NCBI GenBank assembly: GCA_002747185.1 | Contig: PDTV01000014.1 | Coordinates: 1 to 38,764 of the forward strand | Direction of reading: 5' to 3' | Origin: Candidatus Contendibacter odensensis | Lineage (GTDB): Bacteria > Pseudomonadota > Gammaproteobacteria > Competibacterales > Competibacteraceae | Length of the DNA stretch: 38,764 nt | In this document: positions 29,101 through 38,764 of the stretch, in pieces | Position numbering within the stretch: the first letter of the stretch is position 1 | Layout of the letters: each line of letters opens with the position of its first letter | Position numbers and translations under genes: made by a program | Notes under the pieces: model-generated | Database searches by the model: none | What the model was told of the DNA's origin: nothing | The model's input: the letters and a program-made list of their open reading frames with translations, nothing else

Positions 29101-30577
29101 CCGGGCTGAGGATGTTATTGGTGGACATCATCATCGCCCGCGCTTCAAGCTGTGCTTCGATAGAGAGCGGGACATGCACAGCCATCTGGTCGCCGTCAAA
29201 GTCGGCATTGAATGCGGTGCAGACCAGGGGGTGGAGCTGAATCGCCTTGCCTTCGATTAAAACCGGTTCAAATGCCTGGATACCCAGTCGGTGCAAGGTC
29301 GGTGCACGATTGAGCATGACAGGATGTTCACGGATCACCTCTTCCAGAATATCCCACACGACCGGCTCAATCCGCTCGACCATTTTCTTGGCGGCCTTGA
29401 TGGTAGTGGCATATTCGGGTTGTAAACGGCTGAAAATGAACGGTTTGAATAACTCCAATGCCATTTTCTTGGGCAATCCGCACTGATGCAGGCGCAGGGT
29501 GGGGCCAACCACGATCACTGAACGTCCGGAGTAATCCACCCGTTTGCCGAGCAGATTTTGGCGAAAACGACCTTGCTTGCCCTTAATCATGTCAGCAAGT
29601 GATTTCAAGGGTCGTTTGTTACTACCGGTGATAGCGCGACCGCGTCGGCCATTATCCAGTAGTGAGTCGACCGATTCTTGCAACATGCGTTTTTCGTTAC
29701 GAACAATGATTTCTGGTGCGTTCAGATCCAGCAATCGCTTGAGGCGGTTATTGCGGTTAATAACACGGCGGTATAGGTCATTGAGATCAGAGGTCGCAAA
29801 GCGCCCGCCATCCAGTGGCACAAGGGGGCGCAGCTCTGGGGGCAGTACCGGCAGTACAGTGAGTACCATCCACTCCGGCTTATTACCGGAGTGCAGAAAG
29901 GATTCGACCAGTTTAAGCCGTTTGGAAAGTCGCTTGAGCTTGGTTTCGGATTTGCAGCCATCAATTTCCTCGCGCAGGGTTTTGACCAGGTTGGCGAGGT
30001 TTAAGCCATGTAGTAACTCATAAACGGCTTCGGCGCCCATCCGTGCGTCAAAGTCATCACCGTACTCCTCGATAGCTTCCAGGTAGCCATCGTCGGTGAG
30101 CATCTGTCCCTTGTCCAAGGGGGTTGAACCAGGATCAATAACAACAAAAGACTCAAAGTACAGGACACGTTCGATATCACGCAGCGTCATGTCCAGCAAT
30201 AAGCCGATGCGCGAAGGCAATGATTTCAGGAACCAGATATGCGCAACAGGCGAGGCGAGTTCAATATGTCCCATGCGTTCGCGGCGCACCTTCGCCAAAG
30301 TGACCTCCACGCCACATTTTTCACACACGACACCTCGATGCTTGAGTCGCTTATATTTGCCGCAAAGGCATTCGTAGTCTTTATTGGGACCAAAAATTTT
30401 GGCGCAGAACAAGCCATCACGCTCTGGTTTAAAAGTGCGGTAATTAATGGTTTCAGGCTTTTTTACCTCACCACGGCTCCAGGAACGGATCATTTCCGGC
30501 GAAGCCAGACCAATACGGATCGCGTCGAAATCCTCAATTTCGTCAAATATCTTGAACGGGTTCAACATATCTTTCAT
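26174..30577 (-). CDS. rpoC: RNA polymerase subunit beta'
   Basis: This is the largest catalytic subunit of RNA polymerase. The start at ATG 30577 gives 1467 aa beginning MKDMLNPFK. It matches the family N-terminus better than ATG 30628, which would add 17 residues. The N-terminal zinc site shows [20 protein letters not shown]. The active-site [12 protein letters not shown] holds the three Mg-binding aspartates, at about residue 460. The second zinc site includes [13 protein letters not shown]. It is about 60 residues longer than the E. coli protein, including a longer C-terminus rich in Glu and Ser. It lies 60 bases after rpoB. Confidence 0.98.
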   Translation of the reverse strand: MKDMLNPFKIFDEIEDFDAIRIGLASPEMIRSWSRGEVKKPETINYRTFKPERDGLFCAKIFGPNKDYECLCGKYKRLKHRGVVCEKCGVEVTLAKVRRERMGHIELASPVAHIWFLKSLPSRIGLLLDMTLRDIERVLYFESFVVIDPGSTPLDKGQMLTDDGYLEAIEEYGDDFDARMGAEAVYELLHGLNLANLVKTLREEIDGCKSETKLKRLSKRLKLVESFLHSGNKPEWMVLTVLPVLPPELRPLVPLDGGRFATSDLNDLYRRVINRNNRLKRLLDLNAPEIIVRNEKRMLQESVDSLLDNGRRGRAITGSNKRPLKSLADMIKGKQGRFRQNLLGKRVDYSGRSVIVVGPTLRLHQCGLPKKMALELFKPFIFSRLQPEYATTIKAAKKMVERIEPVVWDILEEVIREHPVMLNRAPTLHRLGIQAFEPVLIEGKAIQLHPLVCTAFNADFDGDQMAVHVPLSIEAQLEARAMMMSTNNILSPASGEPIIVPSQDVVLGLYYLTRERINAKGEGMVFASLNEVHRAYENRRVELHARIEVRLVHEETPDSLKEILQAVEKGEASTPVLADNILDQKNKQIGAAGTLLDTDLLNTLLCAEHLDRVAIRYRLKTTVGRALLSEILPAGLPFALINKTLNKKAISRLINTCYRDLGLKDTVIFADQLMYTGFHYATRSGSSIGFEDFQIPAKKAELLEKAEQEVKDIDDQYTSGLVTPKERYNKVVDIWSRTNDLVAKAMMDNLGSETARDRDGQDVKQASFNAVFMMADSGARGSPAQIRQLAGMRGLMAKPDGSIIETPIKANFREGLSVLEYFISTHGARKGLADTALKTANSGYLTRRLVDVAQDLVVTETDCGTREGLWMTPVIEEGETKEPLSERILGRTTAQEILRSGQDEVAIEAGTLLDEKWVTKLDEWGIDRIQVRSPITCRTRYGVCAMCYGRDLARGHRVNIGEAVGVIAAQSIGEPGTQLTMRTFHIGGAAARKTVTNSVQVKTKGILHLHKMKTVQRRDGYLVAVSRSGEVMLLDEQGRERERYKVPYGAELSIAHGSAVEAGQTIAKWDPFTHPIVTEVAGILRFAEIEEGVTVQRYTDDFTGLTSLVVMDPKQRGALGKDKRPVVRLVDEHGNDVFIPGTSTLAQYPLPTGAIINCADGDPVVVGDTIARIPQESSGSSDIVGGLPRVADLFEARKPKEPAILAEKSGIIEFGKETKGKQRLVIRDKDGEILYEELIPKWRQVNIFDGEHVEQGEMIASGEPTPHDILRLLGVQELAAYLVREIQNVYRVQGVKINDKHIEVIIRQMLRKVEITYPGETSFIKGEQVERTRVLEENDQLAAKKRTNNEAALARYQPILLGITKASLATESFISAASFQETTRVLTEAAVRGLQDDLRGLKENVIVGRLIPAGTGLAYHQQRRSGWVPSQPGSDGHLFDVGEPEIKPTEDHTTRSASESESSKIAE

Positions 30578-30637
30578 CAGTTTTTCACCCAAGAATTGCG
30601 TTATCCTGCCCCCTGTTAAGGAGGGCATACTGTGGTC

Positions 30638-33600
30638 TTATTCGCCTTGTGGCGGCACGGTGTCATTTTCCAGGTCGATATTGATACCCAATGAGCGGAT
30701 CTCTTTGACCAGTACGTTAAAGGATTCGGGCATACCGGCTTCCATCAGGTGGTTGCCATCGACAATATTTTTGTAAACCTTGGTACGGCCATTTACATCA
30801 TCGGATTTAACCGTCAGCATTTCCTGTAAGGTGTAGGATGCGCCGTAGGCTTCCAGCGCCCACACCTCCATTTCACCAAAGCGCTGGCCACCGAATTGTG
30901 CCTTGCCACCCAAAGGTTGCTGCGTGACCAGACTGTAAGGGCCGGTGGAGCGGGCGTGCATCTTGTCGTCAACCAGATGGTTGAGCTTAAGCATATACAT
31001 ATAACCTACTGTTACCGGTTGCTCGAAGGCTTCGCCGGTGCGGCCATCATAAAGCGTGGATTGACCGGTATCGGGTAAGTCAGCCAACTGCAGCATCTCG
31101 CGTAATTCTTGCTCGGTTGCACCGTCAAATACAGGTGTTGCGATGGGTACACCGCTACGCAGGTTGTGACATAAGGTCAACAGTTCCTCATCATTGAACT
31201 GGTTAAAATCTACTTTTTGAGTACCAACGTCGTTATAGATATTGGCAAGCAGGTTACGAATATCTTTCATCTTGGTTTGCTGGTTTTTAACCATCTGGTC
31301 AATTTTGAGTCCAAGCGATTTTGCCGCCCAGCCCAGGTGGGTTTCCAGAATTTGACCAACGTTCATCCGTGAGGGTACGCCGAGCGGATTGAGGACAATA
31401 TCAACAGTCGTCCCGTCTTCCAGATAAGGCATATCTTCCTGTGGCACGATCATCGATACGACACCCTTGTTGCCGTGCCGTCCTGCCATTTTGTCACCAG
31501 GCTGGACACGACGCTTAACGGCCAGATAAACCTTGACCGTTTTTAGCACACCGGGTGGAAGGTCGTTACCCTGTATCAGTTTGTTGCGCTTTTCTTCGTA
31601 TTGCTGGTCAAAATCCTTATGGTGCTGCTCGATGCGGCGAGCGAAGATGTCCAGTTGCTCGTTCAGCTCTTCAGCCTGCATGTGAATCTCGAACCAGCGT
31701 GGGCGCGGTAATTTTTGCAGGTACTCGGCTGTGACGGGTTCCCCGCTACCCAGACCCTCAGGGCCGCCATGCGCAGCCTGCCCGGTCAGCATTTGTTCCA
31801 TACGCTGGTAGAGGTCATCTTCGAGAATACGAACTTGATCTTGCAGATCCTTGCGGATGCGCTTGAGTTCCATGCCCTCAATTTCAAGTGCCCGTGAATC
31901 CTTTTCTACACCATCACGGGTGAAGACCCGCACATCAATCACGGTGCCGTCCATACCCGAAGGCACTCGCTGTGAGGTGTCTTTAACATCGGATGCCTTC
32001 TCGCCGAAAATGGCACGCAATAATTTTTCTTCCGGTGTCAGCTGGGTTTCACCCTTGGGTGTTACCTTGCCTACCAGAATGTCACCGGCTTTGACCTCAG
32101 CACCGATATAAACAATTCCGGCCTCGTCCAGCCGCGCCAATGCACTTTCGCTGACATTGGGGATATCCGCCGTGATTTCTTCAGGCCCCAGCTTGGTGTC
32201 ACGGGCAACACAGGAGAGTTCCTCAATATGAATGGTGGTAAAGCGATCTTCCTGTACTACGCGTTCGGAAATGAGGATAGAGTCTTCAAAGTTGTAACCA
32301 TTCCACGGCATGAATGCGACCAGCAAATTTTGACCCAGCGCCAGTTCACCCATGTCGGTGGAGGGGCCATCAGCGAGTACATCGCCACCTGCTACGGTAT
32401 CACCTACTGTCACCAGGGGACGTTGGTTAATACAGGTGTTTTGATTGGAGCGGGTGTATTTGGTCAGGTTGTAGATATCAACACCGGCTTCACCAGCTTC
32501 CGTTGCCGCATCGTCTGCCCGAACCACGATACGGCTGGCATCGACTGAATCAACCCGGCCGCTGCGTCGAGCGACCACGCATACGCCCGAGTCACGTGCC
32601 ACGATCCGTTCCATACCTGTACCCACCAGCGGTTTTTCAGCCCGCAGGGTGGGGACAGCCTGGCGCTGCATGTTTGAACCCATTAGCGCCCGGTTGGCAT
32701 CATCATGCTCAAGGAATGGGATGAGTGCTGCGGCTACCGAGACAATCTGTTTGGGGGAAACATCCATGAACTGCACACGGTCAGGTGTTGCCAGCAGGAA
32801 TTCGTTTTCCTGGCGACAGGACACCATTTCATCAGTCAGCGTACCATCTTTGTCAAGTGTCGCGTTGGCCTGGGCAATCAAGTACTGACCTTCTTCAATC
32901 GCAGATAGATAAGTCACCTCATCAATAACCTTGCCATCAATCACTTTACGATAAGGTGTTTCGAGAAAGCCATAATCGTTTGTTCGGGCATAGACGGCCA
33001 ATGAGTTAATCAGGCCAATGTTCGGGCCTTCAGGGGTTTCGATGGGGCAAACCCGACCATAGTGGGTGGCGTGTACATCGCGTACCTCAAAGCCGGCGCG
33101 TTCACGGGTTAACCCGCCAGGACCGAGCGCCGAGACACGACGCTTATGGGTGACCTCAGATAGTGGATTGTTTTGATCCATGAATTGCGAGAGCTGCGAG
33201 GAACCAAAAAATTCCTTGATCGCGGCAGCAACAGGTTTGGCATTAATCAGATCCTGTGGAGTCAATCCTTCGGTCTCGGCCTGACCTAAGCGTTCTTTGA
33301 CAGCGCGCTCAACACGAACGAGGCCGATGCGGAACTGATTTTCGGCCATCTCGCCAACACAACGTATACGGCGATTACCCAGGTGGTCGATGTCATCGAC
33401 CGAGCCTTTACCGTTACGAATATCGATCAGTACATTGAGTACTGCAAAAATGTCCTCGATTGACAGCACGCCGGGGGCATGATCCTTGACAGGTAAGCCG
33501 GGGATCGCTGTATTGTGGTCGCCAACCCGACTGTCAAATTTCATGCGACCCACTGGCGATAGATCGTAACGATCGGGTGAGAAAAACAGATCCTGCAGCA

Positions 33601-34801
33601 AACGCTGGGCGGCATCTTTGGTCGGTGGCTCGCCAGGACGCATCATGCGATAGATTTCAACCTGGGCTTCCCACTGGGTTTTCGTAAGATCGGCTCTTAG
33701 CGTGTTGGAGATATACGGCCCGCGATTAACATCGTTGACATAAAGCGTCCGGAACTCGCTAATGCCACTGGCCAGGATTTTCTCCAGTATTTCCGGTGTC
33801 AGCTCATCATTCGCTTCGGCCAGGGACTCACCGGTTTCTGGATCACGCAGGCCGTGTGCCAGTATTTTACCGACCAGATAATCTTGTGGAATGGGTAGCG
33901 TTTCAACACCGGCCTTGGCCAGTTCAAGAACGTGTCTGGCGGTGATGGGACGGCCTGCTTCCACGAGTATCCGGTCATCGATACGAATATCAAAACTGGC
34001 GGTCTCGCCTTGCAGTCGCCTCGGCTCCAGATCCAGTGTCAGACGTTCATTATCAACACGAAGTGTATTCGTCTCGAAAAACAGGTCGAGAATCCGTTCA
34101 TTGGTGCTGGGTGCATCGGGATCATTGGGGTCAGGATCACCGAGCAGCGCACGCAACAGGACTGTAACAGGCAGTTTGCGGCGACGGTCAATACGCGAGT
34201 AGATGATGTCTTTAACATCGAATTCAAAATCCAGCCAGGAACCACGATAAGGAATGACTCGCGCCGAGAATAATAACTTGCCGGAAGAGTGCGTTTTGCC
34301 CTTGTCATGATCAAAAAATACGCCCGGGGAGCGATGTAATTGCGACACGATCACCCGCTCGGTGCCATTGATGACGAAAGTGCCATTATCAGTCATCAGT
34401 GGCAGCTCGCCCATGTACACTTCGTTTTCCTTGATATCCTTTATCTTTTGGGCGTTGGCCTCGGCATCCTTGTCCATCAGAACCAGTCGTAGGCGTACTC
34501 GTAGCGGTGCAGCGTACGTTAGGCCGCGCATCTGGCATTCGCGGACATCAAACCCGGGTTCACCCAACCGATAGTTTACGTACTCCAAGCGTGCATTGCC
34601 TGAGTAACTCACAATGGGGAATACTGTGCTGAAAGCAGCATGCAGTCCCGTATCCCGACGCTCTCCTGGCGGCACTTCAGTTTGCAGGAATTCGCAGTAC
34701 GAATTCAGTTGAATAGCCAGCAGATAAGGCACGTCGAGGATACTGGGACGCTTGCCGAAGTCTTTACGGATGCGTCTTTTTTCAGTAAAAGTATAAGCCA
34801 T
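30638..34801 (-). CDS. rpoB: RNA polymerase subunit beta
   Basis: This forms the catalytic core with beta'. The length is 1387 aa, against 1342 in E. coli. It starts [16 protein letters not shown] with AGAGGA upstream. The rifampicin pocket reads [20 protein letters not shown] followed by [11 protein letters not shown], which is the sensitive-type sequence at the usual resistance positions. The C-terminus has the conserved [24 protein letters not shown]. It is preceded by a 239-base spacer after rplL that contains a long hairpin and a tandem repeat, both probably setting the ratio of L7/L12 to polymerase. Confidence 0.99.
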   Translation of the reverse strand: MAYTFTEKRRIRKDFGKRPSILDVPYLLAIQLNSYCEFLQTEVPPGERRDTGLHAAFSTVFPIVSYSGNARLEYVNYRLGEPGFDVRECQMRGLTYAAPLRVRLRLVLMDKDAEANAQKIKDIKENEVYMGELPLMTDNGTFVINGTERVIVSQLHRSPGVFFDHDKGKTHSSGKLLFSARVIPYRGSWLDFEFDVKDIIYSRIDRRRKLPVTVLLRALLGDPDPNDPDAPSTNERILDLFFETNTLRVDNERLTLDLEPRRLQGETASFDIRIDDRILVEAGRPITARHVLELAKAGVETLPIPQDYLVGKILAHGLRDPETGESLAEANDELTPEILEKILASGISEFRTLYVNDVNRGPYISNTLRADLTKTQWEAQVEIYRMMRPGEPPTKDAAQRLLQDLFFSPDRYDLSPVGRMKFDSRVGDHNTAIPGLPVKDHAPGVLSIEDIFAVLNVLIDIRNGKGSVDDIDHLGNRRIRCVGEMAENQFRIGLVRVERAVKERLGQAETEGLTPQDLINAKPVAAAIKEFFGSSQLSQFMDQNNPLSEVTHKRRVSALGPGGLTRERAGFEVRDVHATHYGRVCPIETPEGPNIGLINSLAVYARTNDYGFLETPYRKVIDGKVIDEVTYLSAIEEGQYLIAQANATLDKDGTLTDEMVSCRQENEFLLATPDRVQFMDVSPKQIVSVAAALIPFLEHDDANRALMGSNMQRQAVPTLRAEKPLVGTGMERIVARDSGVCVVARRSGRVDSVDASRIVVRADDAATEAGEAGVDIYNLTKYTRSNQNTCINQRPLVTVGDTVAGGDVLADGPSTDMGELALGQNLLVAFMPWNGYNFEDSILISERVVQEDRFTTIHIEELSCVARDTKLGPEEITADIPNVSESALARLDEAGIVYIGAEVKAGDILVGKVTPKGETQLTPEEKLLRAIFGEKASDVKDTSQRVPSGMDGTVIDVRVFTRDGVEKDSRALEIEGMELKRIRKDLQDQVRILEDDLYQRMEQMLTGQAAHGGPEGLGSGEPVTAEYLQKLPRPRWFEIHMQAEELNEQLDIFARRIEQHHKDFDQQYEEKRNKLIQGNDLPPGVLKTVKVYLAVKRRVQPGDKMAGRHGNKGVVSMIVPQEDMPYLEDGTTVDIVLNPLGVPSRMNVGQILETHLGWAAKSLGLKIDQMVKNQQTKMKDIRNLLANIYNDVGTQKVDFNQFNDEELLTLCHNLRSGVPIATPVFDGATEQELREMLQLADLPDTGQSTLYDGRTGEAFEQPVTVGYMYMLKLNHLVDDKMHARSTGPYSLVTQQPLGGKAQFGGQRFGEMEVWALEAYGASYTLQEMLTVKSDDVNGRTKVYKNIVDGNHLMEAGMPESFNVLVKEIRSLGINIDLENDTVPPQGE

Positions 34802-34876
34802 CGAAATTCCTCTTAACGTAAGGTACGTAAAGTGTTGGCCAGGGGCGGGATCTTCTAAACTTCAATTCCGGTTCCG

Positions 34877-34912
34877 AATCCGATACAGGCCGGAAATCCG
34901 ATACAGGTCGGA
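34877..34912. repeat. 18-bp tandem repeat in the rplL-rpoB spacer
   Basis: Two adjacent copies, AATCCGATACAGGCCGGA (34877-34894) and AATCCGATACAGGTCGGA (34895-34912), differ by one base. Each copy holds an internal inverted repeat (TCCG/CGGA). GTTCCGA (34871-34877) and TCGGAAC (34908-34914) could close a larger stem around both. Confidence 0.85.
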
Positions 34913-34936
34913 ACGCTGTTTTTTTCTTGACAGGTG

Positions 34937-34987
34937 CAAACAGAAGCCAGCTGGCGATCCTCATCGATCACCAGCCGTTCCTGTTTG
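34937..34987 (-). promoter_or_regulatory. Long hairpin between rplL and rpoB, likely RNA processing site
   Basis: CAAACAG (34987-34981 on the minus strand) pairs with CTGTTTG (34943-34937). An inner stem pairs GCTGG with CCAGC (34975-34971 with 34954-34950) and GATC with GATC. The position corresponds to the E. coli rplL-rpoB spacer, which has an RNase III processing site and a partial terminator. No T-run follows this stem, so processing is the likelier role here. Confidence 0.6.
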
Positions 34988-35040
34988 TGTCTATCCAGGC
35001 CAAAAAGGGTATTTAATGCTACAGTTGATGCTGCGTGCCC

Positions 35041-35421
35041 TTACTTGATCTCGACTGTGGCGCCAGCTTGTTCCAGTTTTGTCTTGACTTCATCAGCTTC
35101 ATCTTTGGTGACACCTTCCTTGATCGTGGAGGGCACACCTTCCACGGCTTCTTTCGCTTCCTTTAGACCCAGCTTGGTTATGGAGCGAAGGGCCTTGATA
35201 ACTTCAACTTTCTTCTCACCAAAGCTGGTCATGACAACATCAAACTCGGTTTTTTCTTCAGCCGGTGCTGCTGTCTCTGGTGCTGCCGCTGGTGCGGCCG
35301 CTGCTACAGCTGCTGCAGCGGTAACACCAAATGTTTCCTCCATCGCAGAGATCAGATCAACGACCTCCATGACACTCATGTTGGCAATGGTTTCCAGAAT
35401 ATCTTCTTTTGAAACGGCCAT
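35041..35421 (-). CDS. rplL: 50S ribosomal protein L7/L12
   Basis: This is the acidic stalk protein, present in several copies on the large subunit, which recruits and activates EF-Tu, EF-G and other GTPases. The length is 126 aa. The N-terminal dimerisation part contains [20 protein letters not shown]. An Ala-rich hinge lies at about 36-58, and the C-terminal domain has [20 protein letters not shown] and [15 protein letters not shown]. It starts 63 bases after rplJ and is co-transcribed with it. Confidence 0.98.
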   Translation of the reverse strand: MAVSKEDILETIANMSVMEVVDLISAMEETFGVTAAAAVAAAAPAAAPETAAPAEEKTEFDVVMTSFGEKKVEVIKALRSITKLGLKEAKEAVEGVPSTIKEGVTKDEADEVKTKLEQAGATVEIK

Positions 35422-35484
35422 TATGGATTTACTCCTGGTAAATTAATATTTAAAATCAAATAGATAGGCTGTTTTCTAGGGCGA

Positions 35485-36018
35485 TCAAGCCGCTTCTTTC
35501 TGTTGGCGAATCGCCTCAAGTGTGCGTACCAATGTGCCAGGAACTTCATTAAGGGTGCGCGCGAGCTTGTTAAGTGGCGCACGCATACAGGCCATCAGCA
35601 AGCTAATCGCCTCATCGCGAGTGGGCAGACTGGCAAGACGATCCAGCTCACTGGCTGGTAGAGTTTGCCCACTAATCGCTAACGTTTTGACGACGAGCTT
35701 ATTGTTGGCCTTATCCCTGGAAAATTCCTTGAACAACCGTGCCGCAGCGCCTGGATCATCTTGGGAGAAGGCCAGAATCAATGGTCCTGCCAGAGATGAT
35801 TGCAGGCACTCAAACACTGTACCTTGTACAGCACGCCGTGCCAGGGTGTTCTTGACAACACGTAAATAAACATTGGTTTCCCGCGCCTTCATCCGCAGAT
35901 CCGTCAACTGAGCCACGCTCAGCCCACGATATTCAGCAGTGATTGCGGAGTGTGCGCTGGCAGCCACTTTGGCGACCTCGGCCACCACAGCCTGTTTTTC
36001 CGCCAGATTAAGACTCAT
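35485..36018 (-). CDS. rplJ: 50S ribosomal protein L10
   Basis: L10 anchors the L7/L12 dimers to the ribosome. The ATG at 36018, with GAGGT six bases upstream, gives 177 aa beginning MSLNLAEKQAVVAEV. The frame stays open to 36051, and I reject that extension. The N-terminal rRNA-binding domain includes EYRGLSVAQLTDLR and the conserved VVKNTLARRA. The C-terminal helix that binds L12 ends at KEAA. The gene is preceded by a structured leader typical of autoregulation by the L10-L12 complex. Confidence 0.98.
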   Translation of the reverse strand: MSLNLAEKQAVVAEVAKVAASAHSAITAEYRGLSVAQLTDLRMKARETNVYLRVVKNTLARRAVQGTVFECLQSSLAGPLILAFSQDDPGAAARLFKEFSRDKANNKLVVKTLAISGQTLPASELDRLASLPTRDEAISLLMACMRAPLNKLARTLNEVPGTLVRTLEAIRQQKEAA

Positions 36019-36242
36019 TGAGTTACCTCGTGGTTTTTGCTCCATTTTCACAGAGAGCGGGAACGGTGGCGGTCTTACCAGGAATGAGTCTGGAAGAGCC
36101 TAACCGTCTGCGTGGGTACACCTGACGCTTGTCAGGTGCGATTAAGCCGGAATGGCGCCCACGGTCTTTGACGCTGACCTGTCAACTGGCCGGCTCAAAG
36201 TTCCTTGATCTGTCCCAACATTCCAAGGAGAGACAGGTATTT
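36019..36242 (-). promoter_or_regulatory. Structured L10-type leader upstream of rplJ
   Basis: The 224-base rplA-rplJ spacer folds well on the minus strand. CACCTGAC and GTCAGGTG form a hairpin with a 4-base loop (36119-36138), enclosed by CGTGGG/CCCACG (36111-36116 with 36158-36163). An alternative ACCGT/ACGGT pairing is also possible. Position and shape fit the L10 leader, through which L10-L12 represses its own translation. The base-level match to that family is not verified. Confidence 0.6.
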
Positions 36243-36938
36243 TTAAAATGATAGTGTCGATTGATCTACAGCCAGACCTGGTCCCATCGTTGTGGATACC
36301 GTGACCCGACGGATATACACCCCTTTGGCGGTGGATGGCTTGATCTTCTGCAAATCGTGTAGAAGCGCCTGGAGATTTTCCTGCAACTGGTGGCTTGCAA
36401 AATTCATCTTACCGATGGTGCAATGGATGATACCGGCCTTGTCCGTGCGATATCGAACCTGACCGGCTTTCGCATTCTGGATCGCATTTACTACATCCTG
36501 GGTAACGGTACCTACCTTTGGGTTTGGCATCAGGCCACGCGGGCCAAGAATCTTACCGAGCTGGCCAACGATCCGCATGGCATCTGGCGCTGCGATGACA
36601 ACATCGAAATCAAGGATGCCTGCTTTGACCGATTCTGCCAGATCTTCAAAGCCAACGATATCGGCACCCGCTGCTTTGGCTTCGTCTGCTTTTGTGCCTT
36701 GAGCGAAGACCGCTACCCGTACTGTTTTACCCGTTCCGTTGGGTAGCACAGTCGCACTGCGCACAACCTGGTCAGACTTGCGGGGATCAACGCCCAGATT
36801 GATAGCGACATCTACCGATTCGCGGAATTTGACGCTGGCCAGGTCTTTGAGTAGGTTTAATGCTTCCTCGATAGGATAGAGTTTTCCTGGCGTTACTTTC
36901 TCGCGAAGCATTTTCATGCGCTTGGATAGTTTGGCCAT
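36243..36938 (-). CDS. rplA: 50S ribosomal protein L1
   Basis: L1 forms the mobile stalk at the E site and binds its own mRNA to repress rplK-rplA translation. The length is 231 aa. Family motifs include [20 protein letters not shown] and the L1 signature around [33 protein letters not shown] lies in the C-terminal part. The start is 3 bases after the rplK stop, indicating translational coupling. Confidence 0.98.
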   Translation of the reverse strand: MAKLSKRMKMLREKVTPGKLYPIEEALNLLKDLASVKFRESVDVAINLGVDPRKSDQVVRSATVLPNGTGKTVRVAVFAQGTKADEAKAAGADIVGFEDLAESVKAGILDFDVVIAAPDAMRIVGQLGKILGPRGLMPNPKVGTVTQDVVNAIQNAKAGQVRYRTDKAGIIHCTIGKMNFASHQLQENLQALLHDLQKIKPSTAKGVYIRRVTVSTTMGPGLAVDQSTLSF

Positions 36939-36941
36939 GAT

Positions 36942-37373
36942 TTATACCCCTTCCACATTAAGGCCCATAGAACGGGCACTGCCAGCGATAGTGCGAACAG
37001 CAGCGTCAAGGTCAGCCGCAGTCAGGTCGGGCTCTTTCGCTTTGGCGATATCTTCCAGTTGTTCGCGGGTAACGGTACCGACTTTTTTGGTGTTTGGCGT
37101 TGAACTGCCTTTATCAAGTCCCAGCGCTTTCTTTAGTAAAGCTGACGCTGGAGGTGTTTTCATAATAAAGCTGAAGCTGTGATCGCTATAGACAGTAATC
37201 GCAACCGGAATCGGTAATCCAGGCTCTATATCTTGGGTTTTGGCATTGAAAGCTTTACAGAACTCCATGATGTTTACGCCATGTTGGCCGAGTGCAGGGC
37301 CAACCGGCGGGCTGGGATTAGCCTTGCCTGCGGCAACCTGTAGCTTGATATATGCCGTTACTTTTTTTGCCAT
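36942..37373 (-). CDS. rplK: 50S ribosomal protein L11
   Basis: L11 sits at the GTPase-associated centre and is needed for RelA activation on starved ribosomes. The length is 143 aa. The N-terminal domain contains [20 protein letters not shown], and the C-terminal rRNA-binding domain includes [19 protein letters not shown] and the end [18 protein letters not shown] lies before the ATG. In the 95-base spacer before it, GCC-GAAA-GGC (37397-37406, minus strand) makes a small tetraloop hairpin that might belong to an L1-binding site, by analogy with E. coli only. Confidence 0.98.
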   Translation of the reverse strand: MAKKVTAYIKLQVAAGKANPSPPVGPALGQHGVNIMEFCKAFNAKTQDIEPGLPIPVAITVYSDHSFSFIMKTPPASALLKKALGLDKGSSTPNTKKVGTVTREQLEDIAKAKEPDLTAADLDAAVRTIAGSARSMGLNVEGV

Positions 37374-37468
37374 GATAGCTCCTGATGGGTATTAACGCCT
37401 TTCGGCTCCCCCGAAAATGAATCGTTTTGACAGATAGACAAAGAAAAAATAGGGCTGACAATCCCGAC

Positions 37469-38008
37469 TTAATGGGAAACTTTTTCGACCTGACCAAATT
37501 CCAGCTCCACCGGGGTCGTGCGCCCAAAAATCATTACACCTACACGCAAGCGGTTTTTCTCATAATTAACTTCTTCAACGACACCCTCAAAGTCATTAAA
37601 TGGACCGTCAGTGACCCGCACCATTTCGCCGGGTTCGTAAAGCACCTTGGGCTTGGGTTTATCAACACCATCCTGGATACGCTGCAGAATAACCTGGATT
37701 TCCTTGGTTGAAATTGGTGCGGGATTGTCGCCCGATCCACCAATAAAACCGAGCACTTTGGGTGAATTACGAACGATATGCCAGGTCTCGTTGTCCATCT
37801 CCATTTCAACCAAGACATAACCGGGGAAAAACTTGCGGTCGCTTTTACGTTTCTGGCCGTCACGCATTTCCACGACTTCTTCGGTAGGCACTAGAATCTG
37901 GCCGAAGCGATGCTGGAGTTCCTCGCGGTTAATACGTTCCTGCAATGTTCGTTTGACTTGCTGCTCAAAACCCGAGTACGCCTGTACTACATACCACTGC
38001 ATTGCCAT
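37469..38008 (-). CDS. nusG: Transcription termination/antitermination protein NusG
   Basis: NusG binds elongating RNA polymerase, works with Rho, and links polymerase to the ribosome. The ATG at 38008, with GGAG 8 bases upstream, gives 179 aa beginning [16 protein letters not shown] frame extension to 38044 is rejected. The NGN domain fills the first 120 residues, with [12 protein letters not shown]. The C-terminal KOW domain contains [20 protein letters not shown]. It starts 13 bases after secE, the usual secE-nusG pair. Confidence 0.98.
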   Translation of the reverse strand: MAMQWYVVQAYSGFEQQVKRTLQERINREELQHRFGQILVPTEEVVEMRDGQKRKSDRKFFPGYVLVEMEMDNETWHIVRNSPKVLGFIGGSGDNPAPISTKEIQVILQRIQDGVDKPKPKVLYEPGEMVRVTDGPFNDFEGVVEEVNYEKNRLRVGVMIFGRTTPVELEFGQVEKVSH

Positions 38009-38021
38009 GTTGTATTCTCCG

Positions 38022-38396
38022 CTAGCCGGTGACCAGTCGAACAAGCCATAGCAACAGCATATCTAGCAGCCATAAAAAGATACCCATAATGATGACCATG
38101 GCGAGTACTGCTAGTGTGGTTTGGATAGTTTCTGCACGGGTAGGCCAGACAACCTTGCGAACTTCGGTACGTGCCCCTCGCACAAATTCCAGGGCTTCAG
38201 CGCCGGGTTCAGTTTGCAAGGCAATAGCGACAGCGCCACCACCGGCTGCCAGCAAGGCGAGCACCCGCATTAACAGCGAGTAATCAGCAAAGATGTAAAA
38301 AGCCATTAGCGCGATCAATAAAATTGATCCTGCTGCCAGCAATTTCAGCATATCGGGGCGGCTAAGGCCCTGCATTTCAGGTTTGGTTGAACTCAT
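38022..38396 (-). CDS. secE: Preprotein translocase subunit SecE
   Basis: SecE is the essential clamp of the SecYEG translocon in the inner membrane. The length is 124 aa with three membrane helices, at about 17-37, 41-60 and 93-117, as in the three-helix gammaproteobacterial form. The conserved amphipathic segment [13 protein letters not shown] is at 78-90, just before the last helix. I see no strong Shine-Dalgarno before the ATG. It lies between tRNA-Trp and nusG. Confidence 0.96.
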   Translation of the reverse strand: MSSTKPEMQGLSRPDMLKLLAAGSILLIALMAFYIFADYSLLMRVLALLAAGGGAVAIALQTEPGAEALEFVRGARTEVRKVVWPTRAETIQTTLAVLAMVIIMGIFLWLLDMLLLWLVRLVTG

Positions 38397-38487
38397 ACGG
38401 AATCAGAATTTGTATCTTCCGGTAGTTTCATGTTGTATGTACAACGGTACGAAGCATGGAACGACCAGTATCTGCCACAGGTTAGAG

Positions 38488-38563
<76 letters not shown>

Positions 38564-38640
38564 GTAATGGGTGACTTGGATGGGGCTATTCTAGCAGCAA
38601 ATGGCCCACTGTATGGTGTTGTCAACAATGTACAAGCAGG

Positions 38641-38764
38641 TTACTCAATTATTTTTGCGACGACGCCGGCGCCGACGGTTCGCCCCCCCTCACGCACGGC
38701 GAAGCGCAAACCTTCATCCATGGCAATGGGGGCAATCAGACTGACAACCATTTTAACATTGTCT
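38641..38764 (-). CDS. tuf: Elongation factor Tu, C-terminal end (cut by the window)
   Basis: The last 40 codons and the TAA stop are present. The translation contains [20 protein letters not shown] and then [16 protein letters not shown], the C-terminus of EF-Tu domain 3. EF-Tu delivers aminoacyl-tRNA to the ribosome. The rest of the gene lies beyond the right edge. The tuf copy upstream of tRNA-Trp and secE corresponds to tufB in E. coli. Confidence 0.96.
   Translation of the reverse strand, partial: DNVKMVVSLIAPIAMDEGLRFAVREGGRTVGAGVVAKIIE

Noticed and set aside
38588..38625. TTGACA/TAGAAT promoter before tRNA-Trp
   Set aside because: The two hexamers on the minus strand are separated by 26 bases, far from the usual 16-18.

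Overview
The window looks like ordinary chromosome of a gammaproteobacterium of about 50% GC. The evidence is the order rpsU-yqeY-dnaG-rpoD, a GlnRS, a ParE-type topoisomerase subunit, ubiC-ubiA, and the run tuf / tRNA-Trp / secE-nusG-rplKA-rplJL-rpoBC. I see no prophage, integrase, CRISPR array, toxin-antitoxin pair, defence island or secondary-metabolite cluster. I cannot name the genus.

Layout, left to right. (1) 1-4867, minus strand: the macromolecular synthesis operon rpsU, yqeY, dnaG, rpoD, then a tRNA-Ile(CAU) and its terminator. Short repeats lie beyond it at the window edge. (2) 5014-8459: tsaD (plus) meets the ubiC-ubiA-hydrolase operon (minus) tail to tail with overlapping stop codons. 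(3) 8655-9830: a CPA2-type antiporter without a regulatory nucleotide-binding domain. (4) 9852-14608, plus strand: a sigma70 promoter, a long structured leader, then transketolase, GAPDH and PGK, with terminator hairpins after gap and after pgk. (5) parE (plus) converging on glnS (minus), then a 406-base stretch holding a possible 49-residue membrane peptide. (6) tRNA-Glu and tRNA-Ala behind a strong promoter with a GC-rich discriminator. (7) A TauE/SafE permease and a DUF554 membrane protein (minus), then an NDUFA9-like SDR protein and a DegQ-type protease (plus). (8) msrA and a two-gene ABC-2 exporter (minus). (9) 26174-38764, minus strand: rpoC, rpoB, rplL, rplJ, rplA, rplK, nusG, secE, tRNA-Trp and the 3' end of tuf.

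Most of the window is core machinery: translation (tuf, L1/L7/L10/L11/S21, tRNAs, TsaD, GlnRS), transcription (RpoB, RpoC, RpoD, NusG), replication (DnaG, ParE), secretion (SecE), ubiquinone synthesis (UbiC, UbiA), central carbon flow (Tkt, Gap, Pgk) and envelope or oxidative protein repair (DegQ, MsrA).

The most interesting signals are non-coding. The roughly 200-base leader of transketolase contains mutually exclusive hairpins, one followed by five Ts, as in an attenuator or riboswitch. The rplL-rpoB spacer contains a long processing-type hairpin and an 18-bp tandem repeat. I found no convincing new multi-gene system.
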